64,000 nt of DNA from Alitta virens (taxonomy: Eukaryota > Annelida > Polychaeta > Phyllodocida > Nereididae): contig OW028585.1 in assembly GCA_932294295.1 (NCBI GenBank), forward strand, positions 30,426,720 through 30,490,719, written 5' to 3'. Below the pieces are notes generated by a model. It saw nothing but the letters and a program-made list of their open reading frames with translations, ran no database searches and was not told where the DNA came from. Shown piece after piece: positions 47,401 through 57,306 of this stretch. Made by a program: the position numbers and the translations under genes. Position 1 is the stretch's first letter. Every line of letters begins with the position of its first letter.

Positions 47401-47765
47401 CCGAAACTGTATTTATTATAGGTCAGTGGCGAAGATTTTCTAAGGGAGGGGAATAACACCTTAGAGAGCCATCGTAAAAATTTACATTTAAAAAAAATAA
47501 GATACACAATTCCCACCAAGATTTTCACCCATACGAAAGGTGATGCATATACATAATTCCCTTTCATATGTTCCATACATGTTGAATTATGTATGTATCA
47601 ATTTCATTGTTGTATTATATATATGTATATTTTTTTCCAGAAAAGCCCATCACTACATGTCAAGTTCAAGTCAAACGACATACCAATGGGCAGCCAACAA
47701 CAAAACACCAAAGAATGGTCATTCTAATTGGACTGTTAAGCATAACCAGTGTAGTTGCCCTTTAA
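32455..47765 (+). CDS. Gene B: secreted/GPI-type protein with two divergent Ig-like domains (six coding exons)
   Basis: Exons 32455-32467, 34803-34924, 42707-42935, 43652-43752, 44807-45026 and 47641-47765 splice to about 269 aa with the same phases as gene A (1,0,1,0,1). The signal peptide starts MEISG and ends LGNA|E. Domain 1 uses FKCAY and VVRCEA with extra cysteines; domain 2 uses TLTCNI and YNITCRN. Possible N-glycosylation sites are NQT, NGS and NIT. The stalk (about 25 residues, with one extra Cys) leads to MVILIGLLSITSVVAL at the very C-terminus, again GPI-like with no cytoplasmic part. Intron 2 (7.8 kb) holds satellites, a foldback element, LINE debris and a repetitive-gene relic. 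The ligand and role are unknown; recognition or adhesion at the cell surface is inference. Confidence 0.82.
33325..33780. repeat. tandem repeat, about 185-bp unit (2.4 copies)
   Basis: TCTAGGAACT-GG-ATATAGAATAGTAGCA recurs at about 33332, 33516 and 33703, with CAGTTCCTAGA-type complements inside each unit. Copy in C: about 55020-55470. The units are related in sequence to the core of the foldback element at 35236-36294. Confidence 0.75.
33830..34100. repeat. 66-bp minisatellite, four units
   Basis: The unit AACTAGGTTCAAAACATGTA + 46 bases is itself made of degenerate CTAGGAACTAT words. Four units here against three at 55525-55720 in the duplicated copy. Confidence 0.85.
34803..34924 (+). CDS. 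Gene B exon 2 (signal peptide, first half of Ig-like domain 1)
   Basis: After a long T tract and CTCCAG it reads G-IQVIILLFTSLTLGNA, then the first strands to FKCAYNGSL, then GTATGT. One codon longer than in gene A. Gene C differs here by Leu to Trp in the hydrophobic core. Confidence 0.82.
35236..36294. mobile_element. foldback element with ~230-bp inverted arms and satellite core
   Basis: The left arm (about 35236-35475) and right arm (about 36100-36294) are inverted copies, beginning TCATTTTGAAAAA and sharing GCTACCAGTCAGTTCCCA and AATAGCTGATGGAATAGTAG. Between them are four tandem units of about 176 bp (GGTACCAAATATTGG near 35540, 35716, 35893 and 36068). No coding region and no clear target duplication. 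The second copy (56868-62406) is split by the LINE. Confidence 0.75.
36440..36830 (-). pseudogene. non-LTR retrotransposon C-terminal fragment
   Basis: The minus-strand frame 36827-36591 (78 codons) reads YDLRSSSSENVIVPYID, then NYNGAILWNGLPNSLK and FKRNVKTFVL. This is the standard ending of CR1/Jockey-like ORF2 proteins. A 3' UTR with AAAT-rich tail continues to about 36440. The 5' part is missing. An identical piece lies at 62703-62939. Confidence 0.7.
37842..38057. repeat. 72-bp tandem repeat, three units
   Basis: The unit GTGCTAACAAGCTGTAGTTG + 52 bases ends TTTTTCTTTCAG, a splice-acceptor-like sequence. 72 bp is 24 codons, so a + frame reads through all units (TSCSCNDLKSGGGG). A diverged partial unit precedes them. 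Another array starts at the window end (from about 63952). Confidence 0.85.
38220..40563 (+). pseudogene. relic of HAFTGSD-type repetitive gene family (possible PIN/FEN-like nuclease)
   Basis: Successive + frames (38220-38906, 38836-39564, 39425-39715, 39719-40105, 40072-40563) carry one collinear protein broken by four or more frameshifts. Blocks: VCWDNFVLNEETPSGS with THSTHGIIIQE, FDHHNYARYATL, EQTINRCAKSHGGIIGLSRN, HVEADNKIVLHA, VRSPDTDV, GYHAFTGSDSTSAF and LERFVCAMYG. The PDTDV and HAFTGSD acidic motifs resemble active-site blocks of PIN/FEN-type nucleases; this is a resemblance, not proof. A shorter relic is at 17430-17900. It sits in intron 2 of gene B and is absent from gene A's intron. 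It is transposon-like by copy number, but no terminal repeats were found. Confidence 0.6.
40564..42600. other. intron 2 of gene B, no gene seen
   Basis: AT-rich; a G run at 41541-41548 and a C run at 42171-42178. Nothing recognisable until homology with gene A resumes near 42610 (TTGAGCACCACTATA). Confidence 0.5.
42707..42935 (+). CDS. Gene B exon 3 (second half of Ig-like domain 1)
   Basis: Same boundaries, length (229) and phases as gene A exon 3. The cysteine positions are unchanged, while surface-type residues differ (for example Glu to Ile in DKxC and Asp to Ala in GSCAx). Confidence 0.85.
43652..43752 (+). CDS. Gene B exon 4 (first half of Ig-like domain 2)
   Basis: Same length as in A (101 bp). 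The Cys of EPDCLP in A is Ser here; TLTCNIKDLC is kept. Donor GTAGGT. Confidence 0.85.
43842..43919. mobile_element. relic of the intron-4 MITE
   Basis: Only the right end survives (AGCCAAATTTTGACG to GTGTAAACACCCC), with TTTA after it as in gene A (13904-13907). The rest appears to have been deleted in gene B. Confidence 0.65.
44807..45026 (+). CDS. Gene B exon 5 (second half of Ig-like domain 2)
   Basis: VYIEHHHRCHLCAQN replaces A's Tyr and Ser with two Cys. The F-strand motif is YNITCRN. The exon is nine bases longer than in A and ends ...NDLD before GTATGT, phase 1. Confidence 0.85.
45268..45540 (+). pseudogene. non-LTR retrotransposon C-terminal fragment
   Basis: The + frame reads SLKRLHWLPIHLQVRHKVLT, then KIIAEAPAPQW, a stop, and later KKLKTFLFGQF. 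This matches the LHWLPxxxRxxxK region and FKxxLKTxLF ending of LINE ORF2 proteins. In gene B intron 5. Confidence 0.65.
45541..47600. other. intron 5 of gene B, no gene seen
   Basis: AT-rich sequence without a recognisable domain or a repeat partner in the window. Gene A's intron 5 MITE has no counterpart here. Confidence 0.5.
47641..47765 (+). CDS. Gene B exon 6 (stalk and hydrophobic C-terminus)
   Basis: After TATTTTTTTCCAG it encodes EKPITTCQVQVKRHTNGQP, then a spacer and MVILIGLLSITSVVAL before TAA (47763-47765). No residues follow the hydrophobic run, which fits GPI attachment. Confidence 0.8.
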
Positions 47766-47881
47766 AGACAATGGTAACACAGGGCTATGCTCAATGCACA
47801 ACTAGTCAACTACTCCATACCAAGCACAGAAGTGATAACCTTAATATGACAAATGTATCTTTTCTGATATGAATCAATGTC

Positions 47882-47887
47882 AATAAA
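47882..47887 (+). other. polyadenylation signal of gene B
   Basis: AATAAA 117 bp after the stop, in a 3' region still alignable with gene A (CATACCAAGCACAGAAGT). Confidence 0.55.
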
Positions 47888-47899
47888 AGCCATATATAT

Positions 47900-49935
47900 A
47901 TATAATATTATCGTATGATGCCATCCTACGACCTCCAGAACCTAATAATATCTAGAATTTATTTGAAATCTTGCCATTGACCCAATTATGCCAATTATTT
48001 AATGTTTGAGTGATTCGTTTTGAAGTTCATTAATGCCAAGACAGTAGTATATAGTCCTTTTGTATGTAATATATGTGAATGTATTTGTTATGTAATAATT
48101 GATAAGAGGATTATAAGATATGTAATGATACCTAATGTTTGAAGTTTGATGAAGATGACACTTGTGAGGATTTATGAGATATCAGACATCTCCCATTTAT
48201 TAATGTATTTTATTGTCTTAATATATGTATTATTGTACACATCCCCACTGTAGGGGCTTTGCTGTAGTATTAATGTATATCTCCCTTATGCAGGGAAAAT
48301 GACTTTTAATGATTTACTAATGTACACCTGATAATCTATAACAAATTTGAATTGATTGTAGTAGAATTACTAGTTAACTTGTTGGAATATGAGCACACAT
48401 TCTTTGGTCAGTAATTCACAGAGGGTAAACTTAGAATAGACCCAAACCTACATAACTGCAGCTACATTGAGAAAACAAATCTCCTGCAGGCCTACCTCTA
48501 GCACAAAGTTGAGAGGGGGGGGGGGGAAACAGGTAGTGGGTATATAATCAAGGTAAGGGGCTGGGGTTAGCCAGAGACAGAGAGAGAGAGAGAAGAGAGA
48601 GAGAGAGCATTGAGAGGGATCCAAAGAGAGATTGAGCATTGAGCAGCCAGCTGGAAGGAGCTGTGCTATCAAGTTGAAAGAGAGAGATTATAGCAGATAT
48701 AGAAGTTAAATCATTAGAATAGATATGTCAGGTTATACGACAAGTGTATGACCAAGGAATGATGTGCACATTTGGTTAAGGTATGTGAATTTGATTTTTG
48801 TTTAGTATGTGTAAACATATGTCTTTTAATGCTATGTTTGACAATTGTGTGAATTTTAAATAGATTAAAGGTTTGAAATTTATTTCTCCTAGTATTCTAG
48901 TTAATTACTGCAATCAGAATCTAGTGACCTATAATGGAAAGACTAGAAAAATTTCTGAAAAACACAAAAGATTAAACCAGACTCAACAATTACATACTGA
49001 GTTGAAACTTATCTAAATTGAAATTGATGCCAAATCAGCAGTATATATAGACAGATAAATAAAAGAAAGAATTTCTGACAGATTAGGCTTTTGGCCGTGT
49101 TCAGAATTGTCATACTTTTGATAAGACTTCGGTCGCCTAATGTAAAATCCCGGATTTGGACTAATTAGTTTAACGAGCTATTAGCAGTCGAGTGAATTAT
49201 CACGAGTGAATTATCACGCTACCAATTAATTGGTAATGATAGGCAGGCAGGCAGCAACAGCTACACTTCTGTGGTAATGCTCTGAGGCCCGTTTTCACCT
49301 TTAAACATTTTTTTGAATATGTTCCAACTGCCCTAGCAACTTGAAACCTTCACTAAGACTTGACCCAGGGTCTCTAGTTTACTCATGATTTTTTTTTTTT
49401 AATCAAAAGTGATCGTAAGGGGAAAAAAGTGCTCGTAAAAGTTTGTTTTCATAAATTCTAGCATTCCCGACAGAATGGTAATGATAGAAGTTTACCCCTC
49501 TTAAAAGTTTACCCCTCTTAAAAGCCTATCATAGTTTATAATTTTCACCCCAGAGGTCAGCCAGAGACATACCTGTTATCAGATAGCCAATTAACACCCC
49601 CACCCCTTTTCTGACTGCCTCCTCCTCTGCTAGCCCCGCAGCCCTTGACCCAATGTCTACTGTATTAAGATAGCAGCGTACATTATGATGCTTATCCATC
49701 TCCTTTGATAAGTCAGCCTCATTAACCCAGTTTCTTGTCTTTATGATAAAGTTCACAAAAAAATGGCTGTTTAAGCTTGTTTGCTAGATATCTGTCACAA
49801 TTTAAGGAACTTTATTTAATTTTAAACAATGTTTACTGAAAAAATTTCTTTAAAATGCACATTAGTAATAAGAAGTATAATGCATATTAATAATGTATAA
49901 GTTGGTGTGAAGGGTAAAAACGTTATTAGAGAAAA
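47900..49935. other. no gene seen between gene B and the simple-repeat region
   Basis: Holds a G run and (GA)n tract at about 48513-48610. A 75-codon minus frame at 49756-49529 has plausible composition but no motif or partner. Confidence 0.4.
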
Positions 49936-49939
49936 GCTA

Positions 49940-50225
49940 AATAAAAAAAAGAAAGATAGAAAGAAAGCTAGGAAGAAAGAAAGAAAGATAGGAAGAAAGA
50001 AAGAAAGATAGAAAGGAAGATAGAAAGATAGAAAGAAAGATAGAAAGAAAAATAGATTTAAAGATAGAAAGAAAAAACGAAAGATAAAAATTAATAAGAA
50101 AGAAAAAAAGATAGTAATAAAGACAAAGTAAGAAAGAAAGAAAGAAAAAGAAAGATAGATAGATGGATAAATGGGTGGATGGATTGATGGACCGTTTTAC
50201 TGATTGATTGATTGATTGATTGATC
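49940..50225. repeat. (GAAA/GATA)n then (GATT)n microsatellite
   Basis: About 220 bp of AGAAAGAAAGATAGAA-type tetranucleotides, then GATTGATTGATTGATT at about 50200-50222. Confidence 0.9.
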
Positions 50226-50439
50226 ATATTTAATCTCAGTATATACAATGTATTAGTTAATCCGAAAACTGCTGATATTTCCCCAAAATTTCGCTCACCC
50301 TATCATGATATTTCTCCAAATTTTACTTCACTGCATTATTAAGATCACCTCTCTAGTTAGAACACATCACCAATAAGACTACCTTAAGACCACATCACTA
50401 TGAACAGACCACCTCACAGTTAAGATCACATTATTCTTA

Positions 50440-51117
50440 ACATCTATCTATCTATCTATCTATTGATCTATTCTATCTATCTATCTGTCTCTGTCTGTCT
50501 ATCTGTCTGTCTATCCATCTATCTATCTGTCTATATATCTATCTATCTGTCTATCTGTCTATATATCTGTCTATCTATTTTATCAAATTCATCTATCCAT
50601 CTATCTGTCTATCTTTCTATTTGTTTGTCTTTCTATCTATCTATCTATCTACTTATATATCTATCTATCTATTTATCTGTCTATCCATCCATTTATCTGT
50701 CTATATATCTATATATCTGTCTATATATATGTCTATCTATCTATTTATTTATTCTATATGTCTATCTGTCTGTCTAACTATCTATCTGTCTATCTATCTA
50801 TCCATCTATCTGTCTATCTATCTATCTATCTAGCTGTCTGTTTGTCTATCTAGCTGTCTATCTGTCTGTCTATATATCTGTCTATCTATCTATCTATCTG
50901 TCTGTCTGTCTATCTGTCTATCTATATCTATCTATCTATATGTCTATATATCTGTCTATATATCTTTCTATCTATCTATCTATCTGTCTATCTATATATA
51001 TCTATCTATCTATATCTATCTATATGTCTATATATATGTCTATATATCTATCTATCTGTCTATCTATCTATCTATCTATCTGTCTATCTGTCTATATGTC
51101 TATCTATCTATCTGTCT
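50440..51117. repeat. (CTAT/CTGT)n microsatellite, about 680 bp
   Basis: Nearly uninterrupted CTATCTAT/CTGTCTGT/TATATATC tetranucleotide variants. Long open frames of Ser-Ile-Tyr-Leu here are artefacts of the repeat. Confidence 0.95.
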
Positions 51118-51241
51118 TATGGCCTTTACCCGATTCTTCTATTTTTAGTTTATGTACATCAGTTGACTTAATTTTAATGCGATTTTCTAGATTTTTAGAC
51201 TCTGATTTTATCGTTATATTGTCAAGTGCATTTGAATGTTT

Positions 51242-51347
51242 TATACTCAGTAAGCATTCCAAATCGTATCGACGTCGGTGCGATGTCGGCAACGTCAAAA
51301 CAATTTAAAAACGACGCTTGCCCGATTTGGAATGCTATCTGGGTATA
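51242..51347. mobile_element. MITE with GATAGCATTCCAAATCG-type inverted ends
   Basis: The left end TACTCAGTAAGCATTCCAAA and the complement of the right end (TACCCAGATAGCATTCCAAA) match closely. The interior is about 60 bp with CGACGTCGG words. Related to 8537-8657. Confidence 0.6.
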
Positions 51348-51349
51348 AA

Positions 51350-52240
51350 TAAAGTAAGTGTTCTATAACATGTTATAATAATAATTATATAAATAAACTG
51401 ATTTATATTTTATAACAGTAGAAAGTTTAAAAAAAAAAAAAAATTCTCAGCAGTTTATTGTTTTAAGATGGTCCCCAATGATTTAGCCCAAGACGCATAA
51501 TGAGATCCTTGCTCTGACTTATAGAAGTAGGGGCCATCTCAAAACAGAGCATAAAAATGCCTAAAAATTATTGTATGTAATAACCTTTGCTCCATGGTGA
51601 AATATACTTGGCTTAATTCATTGTAACAAATAACCATGTCTAAAGCCTAAAATGAAAGGCTAGACGAATGCTGAGCAAGCTTAAGCAGCTTGGTTTTGTT
51701 AGAAATGAAAAGGATTAAAATGAGGTTGGCTATGATTGGTAGTTGGATGCACAGTGGCGCCGGACACGGATGGGAGATTTATTAGTTAACTAAATTTATA
51801 ATTAATAAAATGTATATAACATTCATGTGTGAATTCGAAAGAAAGAAATTCTTACGTACATAGGTCAAGATAGTAGAAGGCTGCACTATCCTAATTCAAT
51901 TCATTCTTTATGCCAGAGTGGTCTTGAGTAACCACTAAAGTTTATGTTAAGATTGAGACAGAAATATAAATGAAATGTAAATTTTATTCCAGATTCTTGT
52001 ATCTACAGATCTAGGTTCAAATTAGTGTTAGGTACAGTAAATTGACAATTATATGACAGTTCTGTTCCTGTTTATTTTAATGATGTGATCATGGGGTATT
52101 ATTGCACACATTTGCTGGAAAATTGGCGAGACATTAAATATGAAATAGATAAATCTATTTGCAAGCATATAAAATAGATTTGATAATGACCAATTTATGC
52201 ATATAATAGCATCACGCCGACCTTGCATTGCTGATCATAA
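51350..52240. other. no gene seen
   Basis: AT-rich spacer in the simple-repeat region. Confidence 0.5.
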
Positions 52241-52244
52241 TGGC

Positions 52245-52470
52245 GAGGTTTTTAAATTGTAAGGTGGTATGCCGGGTGCTATAATACTGTAAGGTGGCCT
52301 CAATAGTAAGGTGGCCTTAATAGTGAGGTGGTCTGAATAATAAGCTGATATTAGTGGCAAGGTAGTCTTAACAGATAGTAAGGTGGTCTGTGTAAGATGG
52401 CCTAATAGAGAAGTGGTCTTAACATAATAAGGTAGTCATAATAGTAAGGTTGCCTGGATGGTGTAATTTC
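52245..52470. repeat. degenerate AAGGTGGTCT repeats
   Basis: Irregular 18-25-bp units with AAGGTGGTCT/AAGGTGGCCT cores. The complement of the same motif occurs at about 50340-50440 on the other side of the (CTAT)n array, so the two are in inverted orientation. Confidence 0.7.
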
Positions 52471-52499
52471 TCCAAGGTAAAAGATTTTTGAAAAAGCCT

Positions 52500-52534
52500 C
52501 GTCAGTCAAAATTAAATAACAGATATATAGATAT

Positions 52535-52568
<34 letters not shown>

Positions 52569-53700
52569 TGATTGTTAAATTGATATAAAGAAAGAAAGAA
52601 TGACAGTAACTTATATAATGATATTTCACACACTGCATAACAGCTTGACAGGCAGACAGACAGACAGACAGATAGATAAATATATAGATAGATAGTTAAA
52701 TTAATTGATTGATTGATAGTTAGATTAATTGATTGATATGTAGATTGATAGTAAGATTGATTGATTGATTGATTGATTGATAGATAGTGAGATTGATTGA
52801 TTGATTGATAGTTAGATTAATTGATTGATAGTTAGATTGATTGATTGATTGATAGTTAGATTGATTGATTGATAGTTAGATTGATTGATTGATATTTAGA
52901 TTGATTGATTGATTAATATTTAGTTCAATTTATTGATAGTTAGATTAATTGATTGATAGATAGTGAGATTGATTGATTGATTGTTAGATTAATTGATTGA
53001 TAGTTAGATTGATTGATTGACAGATTGATTGATAGTTAGATTTATTGATTGATAGTTAGATTTATTGATTGATAGTTAGATTTATTGATTGATAGTTGGA
53101 TTGATTGATTAATATTTAGATTGATTGATTAATATTTAGATTGATTAATTGATAGATAGTGAGATTGATTGATTGATAGATAGTGAGATTGATTGATTGA
53201 TTGATAGTTAGATTATTTGATTGATAGTTAGATTGATTGTTTGATAGTTAGATTTATTGATTGATAGTTAGATTAATTTATTGATAGTTAGATTGATTGA
53301 TTGATTGATAGTTAGATTGATTGATGATTGATATAGTTTGATGGATTGATTGACAGTTAGATTGATTGATTATAGTTAGATTGACTGATTGATTGATAGT
53401 TAGATTGATCAATTGATATAGTTACATTGATTGATTGATTGTTAGATTGATTGATTCGATTAGTATTTATATTGATTTATTGATAGTTAGATTGATTGAT
53501 TGATTAATAGTTAGATATATTGATTGATTGATAGTTCGATTGATTGATAGTTCGATTGATTGATAGTTAGATTGATTGATTGACAGTTAGATTTATTGAT
53601 TGATAGATTGATTAATTGATAGTTAGATTGATTGATTGATGGTTAGATTGATTGATAGTTAGACTGATTGATAGTTAGATGGATTGATTGATTTAGTAAC
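52500..53700. repeat. (GATA)n and 1-kb GATTGATTGATAGTTA minisatellite
   Basis: A (GATA)n run at about 52535-52568, then from about 52680 dozens of 12-20-bp units built from GATTGATT and GATAGTTA with point variation. The array ends about 110 bp before the duplicated segment that carries gene C. Confidence 0.95.
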
Positions 53701-53893
53701 AGTAGAGCATTCCTCTTATATGGTAGCTGTTCTATCGCTACCATATTTGTGGTAATTACTGTTTTGTGGTAAGCCACCCGACTGATTAGTGCCAATCAAT
53801 ATGATCACTCCAGCAAGGTACATTTCCTGGGTGCATATGACATTACTCTGAAAGTACCTTTCCAGTGGATTTTGGATCTTTTGAAAATATAAT

Positions 53894-56556
53894 ATGGAAA
53901 TTTCAGGTGAGAGCTATTTTGTGTGTCAGCAGTTACCTATATGAAGGCATGTCACATTATAGGCCTGGTCAACATATTAGCTGAATTTACCCGTTGATCG
54001 AGTAGAATTTAGTGGGCCTATACTTGAATTAAACATAAATATTGAAACATACTTACATTAATTGAGAATAAAATTAATACATATTTTGTAAATTACAATT
54101 GTCAAATAATAAGAATTGTGAATAGTATAAAAAAAAAATTCATTATTCATATGTCAAAAATGTATGTCCATTGGATATATTAAAAACAATTGAGAACAGG
54201 ACAATATTAATGAACATTCGAATTTAAACTTATATATTCATATGTGAAAGACAAAAAACAACGAGATAAGATTTCAAACATTTGAATTTAAAATAATACA
54301 AAATCCGTTACGCCTAATAGTGGTGTGGAGAAACGGTTGGTTTTTTTTTTCTTTGGAACACCCGCTGCATGCATGTTTTCAAAAACTTTGAATTTTAACG
54401 ACTCTCTCACTCGGTAACTTTGTTGTTGTTTTTGTTTTTTGACAAGGAAAATGGCTAAACAGTCATATATGTATAATCACACATATTTAGATCACAATGA
54501 TTAATTAATAAAATTTGTATTTTACATTTTTTGAAAGAATTATTGAAATATGCACCAATGTGTGCAACAACAATTAAATTTTCATCATTTATATAGAATA
54601 CTGCGATTATTTTAGATAAAGGCCTAACTTAATACAAAAAACAATTTGCTTAACCGCATCATCATTGACAGCTATTGAAAATAGTGCATGGAAAAACAAT
54701 ATAAACCTAGTTTTAGATAAACATTCGGTAATAACTGAGTCAATTGCATGTTTTCGGAATTGCTAGCATACTACCTCAATTAATGTTTGGGAAATTAGAT
54801 TACTTTCGGTTCCGGAACACAACTATTGCATGTACATTGATATATGATCTGGTATTTTACCCCATATGGCCTTTTGATCTCAATAAACAAATTAACTACA
54901 TACTATCGCAAATATCGACATTAAAGATAGGAAAGCTACGAAAATTGTTTTAAATTAACATAAGACCCGAAAACTTGTGTATGTATTATTATCCCTAATA
55001 GAAAAATATTCTCTGGAGTACAAATGTCTAGGAACTTGGTATATAGAATAGTAGCACATAAATGATACTCTATTCGTGTGATAGCCTATTCCCATATATA
55101 TTTACTGATTCCTACCAAACATTTGTGCTTTGTGAATAGATAACTATCCAGTTCCTAGACATTTCTATGACAGAGATTGTTCTTTTTCGATGTAAAATAT
55201 TACATAAATGTCTAGGAACTGGGCATATAGAATAGTAGCATATAGATGATGGTCTATTCATTGGATAGTCTATTGTCTTAGCTATTGATATTTACCAAAC
55301 ATTGGTTGTTACTGCATAGATAACTATCTAGTTCCTAGAATATCTACGTTGTATATGTCAGAGAATGTTCTTGTATGATGGGAAAAATGACATAAAACTC
55401 TAGGGAACTGGGTGTATAGATGACAGTAGCCAATAATGACCATTTATTCAATGGCTAGTCCATGTCTGTAACCTTTATGTTGTATCAAGGGGACTAATTA
55501 TGAATTAAGGAAGTGTCTAGGAAGAACTAGGTTTAAGACATGTAGGAACTATCTAGAAACTATTTAGGAGCTATCTAGGAACCATCTAGGAACTAGGTTC
55601 AAAACATGTAGGAACTATCCAGGAACTATTTAGGAGCTATCTAGGAACCATCTAGGAACTAGGTTCAAAACATGTAGGAACTATCTAGGAACTATCTATG
55701 AACTGAAACCTAGGAACTGAGTTCAGACATCTTAATATTTGGTCTATTTCCAATCCCAAAACACATACGGGATCAGCTTGAGCTGTACTAAACGATGGAC
55801 TACTGCTCTGTTATATACGATTGCTTTTAAAAGTTTTGATTTGGGCAACTCTCTTCATGACGTTTGCCATGACGTTGGAGAACCTGTTTCTCGGCCTTCT
55901 CCTATTTGTATCTCTTAATATGGTTTATTTTCAATCTGAATACACTGAATGAGAGATTAAGAGCTGTACTACATGACAAGATTATATAAGCAGCCTTTCT
56001 GTTTCATCAGATCACTTCAAATTTGTGAATTGATGACGCCTATTAATGACGTTTGCCTGCACATGCACGAGATTAGCATTTTGCTCAAATCTTCAATAAT
56101 CGTGGGTCACGTGACCTCCTGCAAGCTTGACCATAGGGCCTGTGGCCTCTGGGCTTTATGTTTCATGCTATTTACTCTCCTTACTATAACTGTTGTTTAT
56201 TGTGCCTCGCTGTAGATAAATTAGTTAATTATTGTGCAATGACAAATGTATCTCTCTCTCTGTCTGTCTGTCTCTCTCTGTCTGTCCGTCTCTCTCTCGT
56301 GGTCTGTCTCTCTCTTTCTCTCTCAATAACAGGAGACACCCTGATTTGTCATCATGTCATGCTAGTGAACTGGTGTAGCCTCCAGTGGATGTGGTAAAAT
56401 ATCTTACATTCTTTTTTTTTTTTTTTTTCTCCAGGAATACAAGTCATCATTTGGCTATTCACTTCACTAACCCTTGGAAATGCTGAACTTTACATCCACA
56501 TTCAAAATCAAACTTCCACCGCTGTCCACTTCAAGTGTGCCTATAACGGTAGTTTG
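53894..56556 (+). CDS. Gene C: third Ig-like paralogue (first two coding exons only)
   Basis: Exon 1 is 53894-53906 (MEIS plus a phase-1 G, donor GTGAGA) and exon 2 is 56435-56556 (acceptor CTCCAG, donor GTATGT). The encoded signal peptide and first half of Ig-like domain 1 differ from gene B only by Leu to Trp at the seventh residue of exon 2. Later exons would lie beyond 64000, since in gene B exon 3 begins 4.8 kb past the point matching the window end. An intact LINE now sits in intron 2. Whether C is a working gene cannot be told from this window. Confidence 0.7.
55020..55720. repeat. 185-bp repeats and 66-bp minisatellite (three units), copy 2
   Basis: Counterpart of 33325-34100. The 66-bp array (55525-55720) has one unit fewer. 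Confidence 0.8.
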
Positions 56557-57306
56557 GTATGTTAAAAGATTATTTTATACTCTAGATTTATACAAGACTT
56601 AATGCTTAGAGTCAGGCTTCATGTGTTTAAAAATAAATTTCTAGACTAATCTCACTTTTATTAAAGTGTAATTAAGTTGAGTGTGAAGTTGAGGGGTGCT
56701 GGGGAAATTCCTGAGCCAACCGCCATAGCAGATTATTACCCCTGAAGTCACAGGGGTCACCTAAAACCTAGGAAACACTCACATAGCATGTTTTCTAAAT
56801 ATAGAAATAAAGTGTGCTTTGGAACCGCATATTGCTGGTATGTTAAATGTTAGTTGCTACAATTATTTCATTTTGAAAAATTCCCAATATTCCACGTAAA
56901 GTGAGTGCCCAGTTTTTGTTCCCAGTCCGCTACCAGTCAGTTCCCAGAAAAGTGAAGTCAGCTCCCAGTTCTAGTTCCTAGTTAATTTGTCATTAAAAGT
57001 TCCTAGAAAAAATATCTGGGCAAATGTTTGGTTATTGGAAAGTTAGATATAAAGTAAGCACCATTGTTTGTAATAATGAATAGCTGATGGAATAGTAGGC
57101 ACAAATACTAACTAGAAATTAAAAATATGGCAGTATATTTAATAGATAGGCGAATTTATTGGCTATTAAATGGTACCAAATCAAGTCAAGTCAAGTCAAG
57201 TCAACTTTATTGCGGACTCTAGGTCCATAAAAGGTAGAGAATACATATATGATAAATGGGTCAGAACGACCCCAGACATCAAGAGAATTTAAGAGAATCT
57301 ATCTTA

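Noticed and set aside
49529..49756. 75-codon minus-strand frame with protein-like composition
   Set aside because: No motif, splice partners or paralogue in the window.
50463..51308. Long Ser/Tyr/Leu/Ile-rich open frames
   Set aside because: Translations of the (CTAT)n microsatellite; no gene.
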